From Bacteroidales bacterium (GTDB lineage Bacteria; Bacteroidota; Bacteroidia; Bacteroidales; Muribaculaceae): 64,000 nucleotides of DNA. The stretch lies in assembly GCA_015061005.1 (NCBI GenBank), contig SUXJ01000007.1:83796-147795 (forward strand). Direction: 5' to 3'. A program made the position numbers and the translations under genes. Below the pieces are notes generated by a model. It was not told the DNA's origin. It saw nothing but the letters and a program-made list of their open reading frames with translations, and did no database searches. Positions 34,743-42,767 of this stretch are shown one piece after another; position 1 is the first letter of the stretch; every line of letters starts with the position of its first letter.

Positions 34743-34816
34743 GCTTCAGTAGCTCAGTTGGTTAGAGCACCTGACTGTTAATCAGGGGGTCGTTGGTTCA
34801 AGCCCATCCTGAAGCG
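34743..34816 (+). tRNA. tRNA-Asn (GTT), second copy
   Basis: Identical over all 74 nt to the first copy. The preceding 7 bases plus its first G spell TAACTTTG, a -7 box in a position that could not give a normal tRNA 5' end, so the pair is probably one transcript read from the upstream promoter and processed. Confidence 0.96.
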
Positions 34817-34820
34817 CAAA

Positions 34821-34849
34821 ACTCCACCACTCTCGGTGGAGTTTTTTTT
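34821..34849 (+). terminator. Strong terminator after the tRNA-Asn pair
   Basis: An 8-bp perfect stem (ACTCCACC / GGTGGAGT) with a 6-nt loop followed by a run of seven or more T. It isolates the tRNA transcript from the RNA-like region downstream. Confidence 0.85.
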
Positions 34850-34895
34850 GCACCTTTTTTACGAAAATCTACGCTTTCACCCTCCATACCCTTCG

Positions 34896-34903
34896 TAACT
34901 TTG
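34896..34903 (+). promoter_or_regulatory. -7 box for candidate ncRNA 1
   Basis: TAACTTTG, with a weak TTTC at the -33 position. No protein start with a sensible frame follows before the terminator near 35,070. Confidence 0.5.
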
Positions 34904-34907
34904 CAAC

Positions 34908-35071
34908 ATCCAAATGTCAAAGTTAGTACATTGAAATGTTGGAACAAGAGGGTGAATGATCCGTCCCGGTCATTCCAAACACGCCGCCGGGTAGGCCGCG
35001 GTCGGCAAAAACTCAAGGGGGACTCTGTCAGTGCAAGCCTGGGAAACTCGCACCGACCGAGTCCCCCTTTT
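34908..35071 (+). ncRNA. Candidate structured non-coding RNA 1
   Basis: About 160 nt between a promoter box and a terminator, with no credible coding frame (the open frame here starts inside tRNA-Asn). Hairpins readable by eye: GAATGA/TCATTC around a 10-nt loop (34954-34975); a GC-rich stem GCCGCCG/CGG-CGGC (34983-35006); and a long terminal hairpin with outer stem GGGGGACTC/GAGTCCCCC (35017-35067) followed by TTTT. The inner part of that hairpin (GTCaGTGC/GCACcGAC) extends it. I could not match it to SRP RNA, tmRNA, RNase P or 6S RNA by eye. Confidence 0.5.
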
Positions 35072-35145
35072 GTCATCTCCGTCTCAATCCACTTAAAACA
35101 CATTAGCCCCATAAATCACATAAATTTTAAAAATCATATACACTC

Positions 35146-35176
35146 TTTCCGATTTCACATTTTTTCACTAACTTTG
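35146..35176 (+). promoter_or_regulatory. Promoter for candidate ncRNA 2
   Basis: TTTC (35146-35149), 19 nt, TAACTTTG (35169-35176). Same core as the tRNA-Asn promoter, including CAGCGC just after it. Confidence 0.55.
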
Positions 35177-35182
35177 CAGCGC

Positions 35183-35484
35183 AGACCGCACTGCAGAAGC
35201 CCGGTCATGGGCATTGTGGGAGGGTCGGCAGACATAATGATTAGAAAGCGTTTACTCAACGCTCTTTCTTGGCTTTTCGAAATCTGGTAAATTTCAATCA
35301 CAGTCAGGTTAGATGCAGCGGTAGATGCCTTTGTGGATATGTATAAATATTGATTAACGCGATAGCGCTAATCCGTATCTCATATTCAGCGTGGGCTTCT
35401 GCGTTGCTCGTTCTACTGTGATGGGCATACCAGAGCCTCGAAAAGCGGGACGAGTAACAAGTACAGACTCTCACGCTTTTTTTA
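35183..35484 (+). ncRNA. Candidate structured non-coding RNA 2
   Basis: About 300 nt from a promoter box to a T-run, without a credible protein. Stems seen: GACCG/CGGTC near the 5' end (35184-35206); AGCGTT/AACGCT with an AGAA/TTCT extension (35243-35269); GATTAaCGC-GATA-GCGcTAATC (35352-35373); CTCGT/ACGAG (35407-35454); and a long-range closing stem AGCGTGGG/CTCACGCT (35388-35395 with 35470-35477), directly followed by TTTTTTT. It could be a free RNA or the leader of the first BspA-like gene, which begins 43 nt later. Conserved boxes of RNase P, tmRNA and cobalamin riboswitches were not found. Confidence 0.5.
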
Positions 35485-35526
35485 TTTCTCGCCTAAATCC
35501 GGAGCGTCTATAAGGCAAAACATTCA

Positions 35527-36849
35527 ATGCTTATGCATACCTTAAAACACATCATCACGGCAGCCATGCTCCTATGCACTGCCACAGCCTTCGCCTATGA
35601 CTTCGAAGTCAACGGCATCTATTACAACATCATCTCCGACTCCGAAGTCGAAGTAACCAACGGAGAAAATGCCTATGCTGGCGAAATAATAATCCCCGAA
35701 ACTGTAACTTATTCCGAATACTCTACTTCGCCCCTTAAAGTCACTGCAATCGGTGGGGCCGCATTTCTTGGTTGCAGCAGCCTTACGTCAATTGAGATCC
35801 CTAATAGCGTTACCACTATCAAGGGGAATGCATTTGACTTTTGCATCAGTCTTACGTCAATTGACATTCCTAATAGCGTTACCACTATCGAAAAATATGC
35901 CTTTTATCGATGCAGATCTTTGGCACAAATTGAAATTCCTAATAGCGTTTCCACTATCGGCAATGGAGCATTTAGTCAATGTAGCAGCCTCACGTCAATT
36001 GAGATCCCTAATAGCGTTACTGCTATCGGTTATTCCGCATTTCTTGGTTGCGGCAGCCTCACGTCAATTGAAATTCCTAATAGCGTTACTGCTATCGGTC
36101 ATTCCGCATTTCGTGGTTGCGGCAGCCTCACGTCAATTAAAATTTCCAATAACATAACCTCTCTTCCCAGTGATATTTTTCGTGGATGCAATGGCTTGAC
36201 ATCAATTGACATTCCCAATAGCGTAACCAATATTGATGATTATGCATTTGGCGATTGCACTAGCCTTACATCAATTACGATTCCTAATAGCGTAACCATT
36301 ATCGATGTTTTCGCATTTTACGGATGCACTAGCCTTACATCAATTAAGATTCCTAATAGCGTAACCTATATTCATGATGGCGCATTTTACGGATGCACTA
36401 ACCTGACATCAATTGAATTGCCCAATAGCATAACCAAACTTTCTCCTGTTACTTTTGCTAATTGCAGTGGCCTAATCTCAATTAGATTACCCAGCAACAT
36501 CGGTGCAATTGGGGATGGAGCTTGCTATAATTGTAGTAATTTACAACACATATACTGTCTACGTGAAGTTCCTGCTGCGTGTTTGATGGAGGATAGAGGA
36601 TGTTTTCAAGGCGTCCCGGTTGAAACCTGCGTACTGCACGTGCCGGCAGGCTGTGTTGAGGCGTATCAAGCTGCCGACGGTTGGAAAGACTTCGTAAACA
36701 TCGTGGGCGACGCAGCCGGCATCGAAAACGTCACAACCGCTGACGGTCCGGCGGAATACTTCGACCTGCAGGGCAGAAAAGTCACCGCCCCATCCAACGG
36801 TATCTTCATCAAAAAACAAGGCAACTCCACCTCAAAAATCAAACTCTAA
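35527..36849 (+). CDS. BspA-like leucine-rich-repeat surface protein 1
   Basis: 440 residues: signal peptide (LKHIITAAMLLCTATAFA), a short lead domain (DFEVNGIYYNIISDSEVEVT), then eleven full 23-residue BspA-type LRRs of the form CxSLTSIEIPNSVTxIxxxAF plus a partial one. After the repeats come LHVPAGCVEAYQAADGWKDF and a C-terminal YFDLQGRKVTAPSNGIFI segment that resembles type IX secretion sorting domains. BspA proteins bind host matrix or other bacteria. From the lead domain onward it is identical to gene 2. No clear TAnnTTTG promoter lies directly before it. Confidence 0.9.
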   Translation: MLMHTLKHIITAAMLLCTATAFAYDFEVNGIYYNIISDSEVEVTNGENAYAGEIIIPETVTYSEYSTSPLKVTAIGGAAFLGCSSLTSIEIPNSVTTIKGNAFDFCISLTSIDIPNSVTTIEKYAFYRCRSLAQIEIPNSVSTIGNGAFSQCSSLTSIEIPNSVTAIGYSAFLGCGSLTSIEIPNSVTAIGHSAFRGCGSLTSIKISNNITSLPSDIFRGCNGLTSIDIPNSVTNIDDYAFGDCTSLTSITIPNSVTIIDVFAFYGCTSLTSIKIPNSVTYIHDGAFYGCTNLTSIELPNSITKLSPVTFANCSGLISIRLPSNIGAIGDGACYNCSNLQHIYCLREVPAACLMEDRGCFQGVPVETCVLHVPAGCVEAYQAADGWKDFVNIVGDAAGIENVTTADGPAEYFDLQGRKVTAPSNGIFIKKQGNSTSKIKL

Positions 36850-36980
36850 ACAGGTATGAAACTAAAATCATTAGTAGCATCTATAATGTGCTGCATGGCT
36901 GCCACAGCCTTCGCCCAAGACTTCGAAGTCAACGGCATCTACTACAACATCATCTCCGACTCCGAAGTCGAAGTAACCAA
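35623..36980 (+). repeat. Exact tandem duplication, copy A
   Basis: Bases 35623-36980 match 36943-38300 without a difference that I could find on line-by-line comparison, at an offset of 1,320 bp. The unit equals one LRR gene plus its short spacer. The first differences to the left are at 35622 and in the signal-peptide codons. Confidence 0.9.
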
Positions 36981-38169
36981 CGGAGAAAATGCCTATGCTG
37001 GCGAAATAATAATCCCCGAAACTGTAACTTATTCCGAATACTCTACTTCGCCCCTTAAAGTCACTGCAATCGGTGGGGCCGCATTTCTTGGTTGCAGCAG
37101 CCTTACGTCAATTGAGATCCCTAATAGCGTTACCACTATCAAGGGGAATGCATTTGACTTTTGCATCAGTCTTACGTCAATTGACATTCCTAATAGCGTT
37201 ACCACTATCGAAAAATATGCCTTTTATCGATGCAGATCTTTGGCACAAATTGAAATTCCTAATAGCGTTTCCACTATCGGCAATGGAGCATTTAGTCAAT
37301 GTAGCAGCCTCACGTCAATTGAGATCCCTAATAGCGTTACTGCTATCGGTTATTCCGCATTTCTTGGTTGCGGCAGCCTCACGTCAATTGAAATTCCTAA
37401 TAGCGTTACTGCTATCGGTCATTCCGCATTTCGTGGTTGCGGCAGCCTCACGTCAATTAAAATTTCCAATAACATAACCTCTCTTCCCAGTGATATTTTT
37501 CGTGGATGCAATGGCTTGACATCAATTGACATTCCCAATAGCGTAACCAATATTGATGATTATGCATTTGGCGATTGCACTAGCCTTACATCAATTACGA
37601 TTCCTAATAGCGTAACCATTATCGATGTTTTCGCATTTTACGGATGCACTAGCCTTACATCAATTAAGATTCCTAATAGCGTAACCTATATTCATGATGG
37701 CGCATTTTACGGATGCACTAACCTGACATCAATTGAATTGCCCAATAGCATAACCAAACTTTCTCCTGTTACTTTTGCTAATTGCAGTGGCCTAATCTCA
37801 ATTAGATTACCCAGCAACATCGGTGCAATTGGGGATGGAGCTTGCTATAATTGTAGTAATTTACAACACATATACTGTCTACGTGAAGTTCCTGCTGCGT
37901 GTTTGATGGAGGATAGAGGATGTTTTCAAGGCGTCCCGGTTGAAACCTGCGTACTGCACGTGCCGGCAGGCTGTGTTGAGGCGTATCAAGCTGCCGACGG
38001 TTGGAAAGACTTCGTAAACATCGTGGGCGACGCAGCCGGCATCGAAAACGTCACAACCGCTGACGGTCCGGCGGAATACTTCGACCTGCAGGGCAGAAAA
38101 GTCACCGCCCCATCCAACGGTATCTTCATCAAAAAACAAGGCAACTCCACCTCAAAAATCAAACTCTAA
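36856..38169 (+). CDS. BspA-like leucine-rich-repeat surface protein 2 (duplicate)
   Basis: 437 residues. From residue 22 on it is identical to protein 1; its signal peptide (KLKSLVASIMCCMAATAFAQ) is instead identical to that of protein 3. So its 5' end is gene-3-like and its body gene-1-like, which is the product expected from unequal crossing-over between the conserved 5' ends of genes 1 and 3. It starts 6 nt after the stop of gene 1 and carries the same C-terminal sorting-like segment. An assembly error should be excluded. Confidence 0.88.
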   Translation: MKLKSLVASIMCCMAATAFAQDFEVNGIYYNIISDSEVEVTNGENAYAGEIIIPETVTYSEYSTSPLKVTAIGGAAFLGCSSLTSIEIPNSVTTIKGNAFDFCISLTSIDIPNSVTTIEKYAFYRCRSLAQIEIPNSVSTIGNGAFSQCSSLTSIEIPNSVTAIGYSAFLGCGSLTSIEIPNSVTAIGHSAFRGCGSLTSIKISNNITSLPSDIFRGCNGLTSIDIPNSVTNIDDYAFGDCTSLTSITIPNSVTIIDVFAFYGCTSLTSIKIPNSVTYIHDGAFYGCTNLTSIELPNSITKLSPVTFANCSGLISIRLPSNIGAIGDGACYNCSNLQHIYCLREVPAACLMEDRGCFQGVPVETCVLHVPAGCVEAYQAADGWKDFVNIVGDAAGIENVTTADGPAEYFDLQGRKVTAPSNGIFIKKQGNSTSKIKL

Positions 38170-38300
38170 ACAGGTATGAAACTAAAATCATTAGTAGCAT
38201 CTATAATGTGCTGCATGGCTGCCACAGCCTTCGCCCAAGACTTCGAAGTCAACGGCATCTACTACAACATCATCTCCGACTCCGAAGTCGAAGTAACCAA
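36943..38300 (+). repeat. Exact tandem duplication, copy B
   Basis: Partner of the copy beginning at 35623, offset 1,320 bp. Identity stops after AAGTAACCAA at 38300, where the third LRR gene becomes different. Confidence 0.9.
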
Positions 38301-39615
38301 AAATTCCGATTGGTTCAGTAATGAATATGCCGGCGACATTGTAATTCCTGAAACTGTTACTTATTTCAACAAAACTTACAATGTAACCAAGATCGCAGGT
38401 CAAGCTTTCATGCACAGTGGTATAACCTCAATCACAATCGACAACAATGTTAAAGAAATTGGCGAAAGCGCATTTGCACTGAGTACAAATTTAACAACAG
38501 CAAAACTTCCAGATGGTATTCAAAGCATTAGCAATGAGATGTTCCATGGTTGCAGCTTAACTGCTATCCATATTCCCGAGAGTGTTACTCAGATTGGTTA
38601 TTCAGCATTCTTTGAGTGCGACTTTGAAGAAGTGAATATTCCGAATAGTGTTACTAAAATCGGGTTTAGTGCATTTGATTGTTGTCATAATTTAACTTCG
38701 ATAAACATTCCATGCGGCGTTACGATTATTGAATACAGAACATTTTATAATTGCTCATCTTTGGCATCAGTTACAATTCCTGAAAGCGTTACGGAGATAC
38801 AGGACGAAGCATTCAGTTTTTGTAAAAATTTAACGTCAATATATATTCCAGAGAAAGTTTCAAACATCGGGAATAGAGCCTTTCAATCTTCAGGTTTAGC
38901 ATCGGTAACACTGCCTGCGAATTTAAGCGAAATCGGCTCATACACTTTCCACAATACTCCATTTTATAACAATTTACCTGATGGCACCGTATATTTAGGC
39001 AAGATTCTTTACTCATATAAAGGAGAAATGCCGGAAAACGCCTCAATTTCTATCAAAGAAGGAACGTTCAGTATAAGCGGCAATGCTTTTTACAACTGCA
39101 TAAATTTGACTGCAGTTAACATTCCCAACACCGTTAAAAATATCGGAATGTACGCTTTCGCTGGATGTAGCAACCTGAAATCTGTCGAAATTCCTAATGG
39201 CATAACCGTTTTAGACGAATGCGTTTTCTCCGGATGCAGCAGCTTGAAAACAATCACTATTCCCGAAAGCGTTACTTCCTTTAATTGGCGAGCAATGGCA
39301 AATTGCTCAGCATTAGAACACATCTATAATCATGCAAAAACTCCTGCGTATTGTTCCGAAGGTGTCTTTGAAAATACTCCGGTCGAAACTTGCGTCCTTC
39401 ACGTGCCCACCGGCTGCATCGATGCTTATCGTGCGGAAGAATCCAATTGGAACCAATTTAAAATCATCGTTGATGACGCTGCCGGCATCGAAGACGTTAC
39501 AACCGCTGACGGTCCGGCGGAATACTTCGACCTGCAGGGCAGAAAAGTCACCGACCCATCCAACGGCATCTTCATCAAAAAGCAAGGCAACTCCACAGAG
39601 AAAGTATTGCTATAA
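38176..39615 (+). CDS. BspA-like leucine-rich-repeat surface protein 3
   Basis: 479 residues. Signal peptide and lead domain (FEVNGIYYNIISDSEVEVT) are identical to protein 2, and the last 45 residues nearly so (GIEDVTTADGPAEYFDLQG and GIFIKKQGNSTEKVLL). The LRR core between is different in sequence and spacing, with repeats such as CSSLASVTIPESVTEIQDEAF and an interruption around YKGEMPENASISIKEG. The conserved ends with a variable core make a three-gene family. Terminator follows. Confidence 0.9.
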   Translation: MKLKSLVASIMCCMAATAFAQDFEVNGIYYNIISDSEVEVTKNSDWFSNEYAGDIVIPETVTYFNKTYNVTKIAGQAFMHSGITSITIDNNVKEIGESAFALSTNLTTAKLPDGIQSISNEMFHGCSLTAIHIPESVTQIGYSAFFECDFEEVNIPNSVTKIGFSAFDCCHNLTSINIPCGVTIIEYRTFYNCSSLASVTIPESVTEIQDEAFSFCKNLTSIYIPEKVSNIGNRAFQSSGLASVTLPANLSEIGSYTFHNTPFYNNLPDGTVYLGKILYSYKGEMPENASISIKEGTFSISGNAFYNCINLTAVNIPNTVKNIGMYAFAGCSNLKSVEIPNGITVLDECVFSGCSSLKTITIPESVTSFNWRAMANCSALEHIYNHAKTPAYCSEGVFENTPVETCVLHVPTGCIDAYRAEESNWNQFKIIVDDAAGIEDVTTADGPAEYFDLQGRKVTDPSNGIFIKKQGNSTEKVLL

Positions 39616-39630
39616 TCCGATAATATGAAA

Positions 39631-39676
39631 AACAATTCGGGCTGAGCGCATCACGCACTCCGCCCGAATGTTTTTT
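39631..39676. terminator. Bidirectional terminator between the LRR array and the porin
   Basis: An 8-bp stem ATTCGGGC/GCCCGAAT around a 19-nt loop, followed by GTTTTTT on the plus strand and by TTGTTTTTC on the minus strand. Confidence 0.75.
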
Positions 39677-39739
39677 ACAATGCAAAGTCAAAACTTATAT
39701 AACTCACTCTGCAAGAAACTCCTCACTCTTATTTGCACA

Positions 39740-41734
39740 TTATTTTGCAAAGTCAACGCTAAGCCCCATCATGAAGCGCGCCGGATTCAGCGGATGATGA
39801 ACCACCGAGAATTTACCTTTTCCACCAAACAAACCGTCGTTAAAGTGCGAATAAAGCACATAGAATTTCACTCGCTTGAGTTTCATATTAAGATAAACGT
39901 CCATCATCGGATAACTACCGAGTTTCAATTCTTGCTGATTGGTAAAGCTCATTGTGGCCGGCTGATAGCCATGGGCATAATAGCGAGTGGTGTATGTGCA
40001 ATCAACGCCAAGTTGAGCATAAAGAGTGGCAATCCTAAATTTGATATAAAGGTTTGAATAAACCGTTAAGTCGGGCAATGGAATGACACTCTGATTAGAG
40101 GATTTTTGATAAGTAATCTTATTGTCCCAATGTAAAATGCCGACTTTTAAGCGTTGATCAAGGCTTGCAGAGAAAATTTGAACATTTCCGCCGTGTTGCA
40201 TCGGCATTCCTACGGAATTGAAGTAAACCACGTTCTGAGCATTTTCAAGCCCTGCAGTTAGATAGGTTGATGTATGAGGTATAGCCAACATCCCACCGAA
40301 ACGCAAACGCCGGGTTTTGCCGAAGTCATTTTGCCACATGAAATGGTTGCTGACAAACTCACGCAAGAAAAACGATGGTTTGAGATTGGTGAAGTCTATG
40401 TAAGCACAGAAATTTACCGTGTCGCGCAGCATTCGGAACCGCAAATCAAGATTGCCGTGTGCATCAATCTCACCCGCCTTTGCTCCAGCCACTCCGATTC
40501 TTGCATCGGCACTATATCGAAGCAATGAACCCTGCTGTTTCGACAGTCTCGCACCAACGAACAGAGAATGCTCGGTTGCCTTGGGACGAATGCCGGTATT
40601 GACGTCAGGGAGAGTGTCGGCGCGCGTTTGGGTGTAATTTGCCCACTCATGCATAGCATAAGCTGCCAACCCGGCCTTGGCATACTTGTTGAAACCTTCC
40701 AGAAGTTCAATACCAATTGCGTTGCTCATGGTCCACTGACGAGTCACATCGTAGGTCTTACCGATGGTAAAATACGTGTTTTCAAAATAATCATCATCGG
40801 CAGAAGCATTATCCACGAATCGATGCTCATCTGAACGCCAATCGAAAGTCCAAAACACCTGACTGACCGGAACAAACACCTCTGTGGAGTCCTCCTCGTT
40901 GAATTTCTTAAAGCCCATACGATAGCGATGCGTCATCCACACCTCATGGCCAATAAGATGACTATGCGCATCCTGAAGATTCACCGGAATTTGCTTGGTA
41001 TTAACCTTAGTACTACCGCCTTGAACCTCAGCCGGATCTGTGATATAACGATCATCCTGAATGCCACCATTCTCCTTGGCAAGCGGATTCCAATTATTGA
41101 ATATCGCCATCATCTGATATCGTTCGCCCAAATATGAGCCGCTAAAGCCCCAATTGAAATGCTTCGCTGCCTGCGCTTCATACATACCCCTGCTATATAG
41201 ATAACTGAGGAAACCTCCAACCTGTGCTTTAGAGTTTATATTACCGCTCAAACGCACCTTGAGCCAATCTTGTGTCGTTTCAGAACTACCCCCGGTATTA
41301 AAACTTGCCAGAGTCATTGGAATTCGGGTGTTATAAAACGGAGTTGAGCTGACCGCCGGAATGTATGGTAACATTGCGTCATTAAAGAAGAAATTGGCAG
41401 GCTGCTGACGCTCAAAATAATTCATATTGCGACCCGACCCACCAAGATTCCCCGTAATGGCTGATATGGTCCCATATTGGAATGAGGGAATTGCCACCGA
41501 TTGTGCATAGTTCTCCATCGCTGTGTCAACTTGAGCGGCTGTACGATCGGCAAGAATTTCGCTGACGGTCCATGCCTTTTTAGCAGCCACCGCCTCATTC
41601 CATTGCTGCTTGGCCTGCGCGGAAGTTCCTGTATGCGACTCTCTGCCTCCGGACGAAGACATCATTTGCTGCGCAGCCGCTGTAAAAGCGACCGCCACAA
41701 CCATTAACCCAAATATTCGCAATCTACGAACCAT
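39740..41734 (-). CDS. Putative porin (Bacteroidetes outer-membrane barrel)
   Basis: 664 residues from ATG; a TTG four codons earlier is unlikely because it lies inside the -7 box. Signal peptide VRRLRIFGLMVVAVAFTAAAQ. The mature part resembles the putative porin family of Bacteroidetes: a plug-like N-terminal segment (NFFFNDAMLPYIPAVSSTPFYNTR in part) and many amphipathic strands ending with MMGLSVDFAK. The substrate is unknown. Divergent from the UDP-sugar operon, with a palindrome between. Confidence 0.82.
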   Translation of the reverse strand: MVRRLRIFGLMVVAVAFTAAAQQMMSSSGGRESHTGTSAQAKQQWNEAVAAKKAWTVSEILADRTAAQVDTAMENYAQSVAIPSFQYGTISAITGNLGGSGRNMNYFERQQPANFFFNDAMLPYIPAVSSTPFYNTRIPMTLASFNTGGSSETTQDWLKVRLSGNINSKAQVGGFLSYLYSRGMYEAQAAKHFNWGFSGSYLGERYQMMAIFNNWNPLAKENGGIQDDRYITDPAEVQGGSTKVNTKQIPVNLQDAHSHLIGHEVWMTHRYRMGFKKFNEEDSTEVFVPVSQVFWTFDWRSDEHRFVDNASADDDYFENTYFTIGKTYDVTRQWTMSNAIGIELLEGFNKYAKAGLAAYAMHEWANYTQTRADTLPDVNTGIRPKATEHSLFVGARLSKQQGSLLRYSADARIGVAGAKAGEIDAHGNLDLRFRMLRDTVNFCAYIDFTNLKPSFFLREFVSNHFMWQNDFGKTRRLRFGGMLAIPHTSTYLTAGLENAQNVVYFNSVGMPMQHGGNVQIFSASLDQRLKVGILHWDNKITYQKSSNQSVIPLPDLTVYSNLYIKFRIATLYAQLGVDCTYTTRYYAHGYQPATMSFTNQQELKLGSYPMMDVYLNMKLKRVKFYVLYSHFNDGLFGGKGKFSVVHHPLNPARFMMGLSVDFAK

Positions 41735-41743
41735 TTCTAACTG

Positions 41744-41751
41744 CAAAGTTA
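41744..41751 (-). promoter_or_regulatory. -7 box for the porin gene
   Basis: TAACTTTG on the minus strand, 10 nt before the ATG. The leader would be only a few nucleotides. Confidence 0.5.
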
Positions 41752-41758
41752 TGAAAAA

Positions 41759-41772
41759 TTTAACCGGTTAAA
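41759..41772. promoter_or_regulatory. 14-bp perfect palindrome between divergent promoters
   Basis: TTTAACCGGTTAAA. It lies 7 nt upstream of the porin -7 box and 25 nt upstream of the epimerase -7 box, so it sits in the spacer/-33 area of both. A dimeric regulator site is the obvious reading, but no regulator is encoded nearby. Confidence 0.5.
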
Positions 41773-41797
41773 CGTATAATAAGCCAAAAAGTTTTGC

Positions 41798-41805
41798 TAA
41801 ATTTG
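41798..41805 (+). promoter_or_regulatory. -7 box for the UDP-sugar operon
   Basis: TAAATTTG, 8 nt before the ATG of the epimerase gene; again an almost leaderless arrangement. Confidence 0.5.
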
Positions 41806-41813
41806 CAGAAATT

Positions 41814-42767
41814 ATGAAGATTCTGCTAACGGGAGCTGCCGGATTTATCGGAGCAGCAGTATGGCAACGCTTGATTGAAGCGCACCACGTTGTTGTGGGT
41901 ATTGACAATCTCAATGCCTACTATGACCCTACGTTGAAACGCGACAGACTTGCCAACATAAGTCCCTCACCGAATTTTCGCCAAATGGACATTGCCGATA
42001 GCGATGCCATAACCGCCTTAATGGCCTCGGAAAAGTTTGACATAGTCATTCACCTCGCCGCTCAAGCCGGCGTGAGATATTCATTGGAAAACCCTCATGC
42101 CTACATTAGCAGTAACATTGTCGGGTTTCTCAACATCATTGAGGGTTGTCGATTCAACGGAGTAAAACACTTGATATATGCGTCATCATCCAGCGTTTAC
42201 GGACAAACACCGGAAGTGCCGTTCCGCGAAGACTCGCAAACCGACAAACCCGCAAGTCTATATGCCGCAACAAAAAAGAGCAACGAACTGATAGCCCACT
42301 CATATCATCATATCTATGGGTTGAACGTTACGGGACTGAGGTTCTTCACCGTCTATGGACCGTGGGGACGGCCTGATATGGCTCCCTTTCTTTTTGCTGA
42401 CGCAATCATTACCGGACAACCGATAAAAGTCTTTAATGGCGGCGATATGCAGCGCGACTTCACGTATATTGATGATGTCGTTGAGGCGGTCATACGCATA
42501 ACGAATGCTCCGGGCAAGGGATATAGGATCTATAACATCGGTAACTCATCGCCTGTAAACCTCAATGATTTTATAAGCGAGATAGAACGCGCCACCGAAC
42601 GCAAAGCCGTGAAAGAAATGCTACCGATGCAGCCCGGAGATGTCGTTCAGACGTTTGCCGACACCACTGCCATTGAACGTGATTACGGCTTCAAGCCCTC
42701 TACCCCGCTGCAGCAAGGCATAAAAGAAACAATAAAATGGTTCAAAAATTATTATAACTATAAATGA
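41814..42767 (+). CDS. UDP-glucuronate 4-epimerase-like SDR enzyme
   Basis: 317 residues, extended SDR. It has the GxxGxxG motif (GAAGFIGAAV), the serine stretch SSSSVYG and the catalytic YxxxK (YAATKKSNE). NLNAYYDPTLKRDRL and GPWGRPDMAPFLFADAI are typical of UDP-glucuronate/CapI-type epimerases. With the next gene it would turn UDP-glucose into UDP-glucuronate and UDP-galacturonate for capsule or LPS. A different UDP-hexose substrate is possible. The stop overlaps the next start by ATGA. Confidence 0.88.
   Translation: MKILLTGAAGFIGAAVWQRLIEAHHVVVGIDNLNAYYDPTLKRDRLANISPSPNFRQMDIADSDAITALMASEKFDIVIHLAAQAGVRYSLENPHAYISSNIVGFLNIIEGCRFNGVKHLIYASSSSVYGQTPEVPFREDSQTDKPASLYAATKKSNELIAHSYHHIYGLNVTGLRFFTVYGPWGRPDMAPFLFADAIITGQPIKVFNGGDMQRDFTYIDDVVEAVIRITNAPGKGYRIYNIGNSSPVNLNDFISEIERATERKAVKEMLPMQPGDVVQTFADTTAIERDYGFKPSTPLQQGIKETIKWFKNYYNYK

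Noticed and set aside
34798..35112. A 104-codon minus-strand open frame over RNA candidate 1
   Set aside because: It is antisense to the hairpins and the tRNA end; no promoter or family features support it.
34793..35290. A 165-codon plus-strand open frame
   Set aside because: It begins inside the second tRNA-Asn, runs through a terminator and both RNA candidates, and shows no protein family features.
35183..35484. RNase P RNA, tmRNA, SRP RNA or cobalamin riboswitch
   Set aside because: None of their conserved core motifs was recognised in either RNA candidate.
35800..36560. Regular 69-bp repeats that could suggest a CRISPR or satellite array
   Set aside because: They are in frame and code for 23-residue LRRs; there are no spacers of unrelated sequence.
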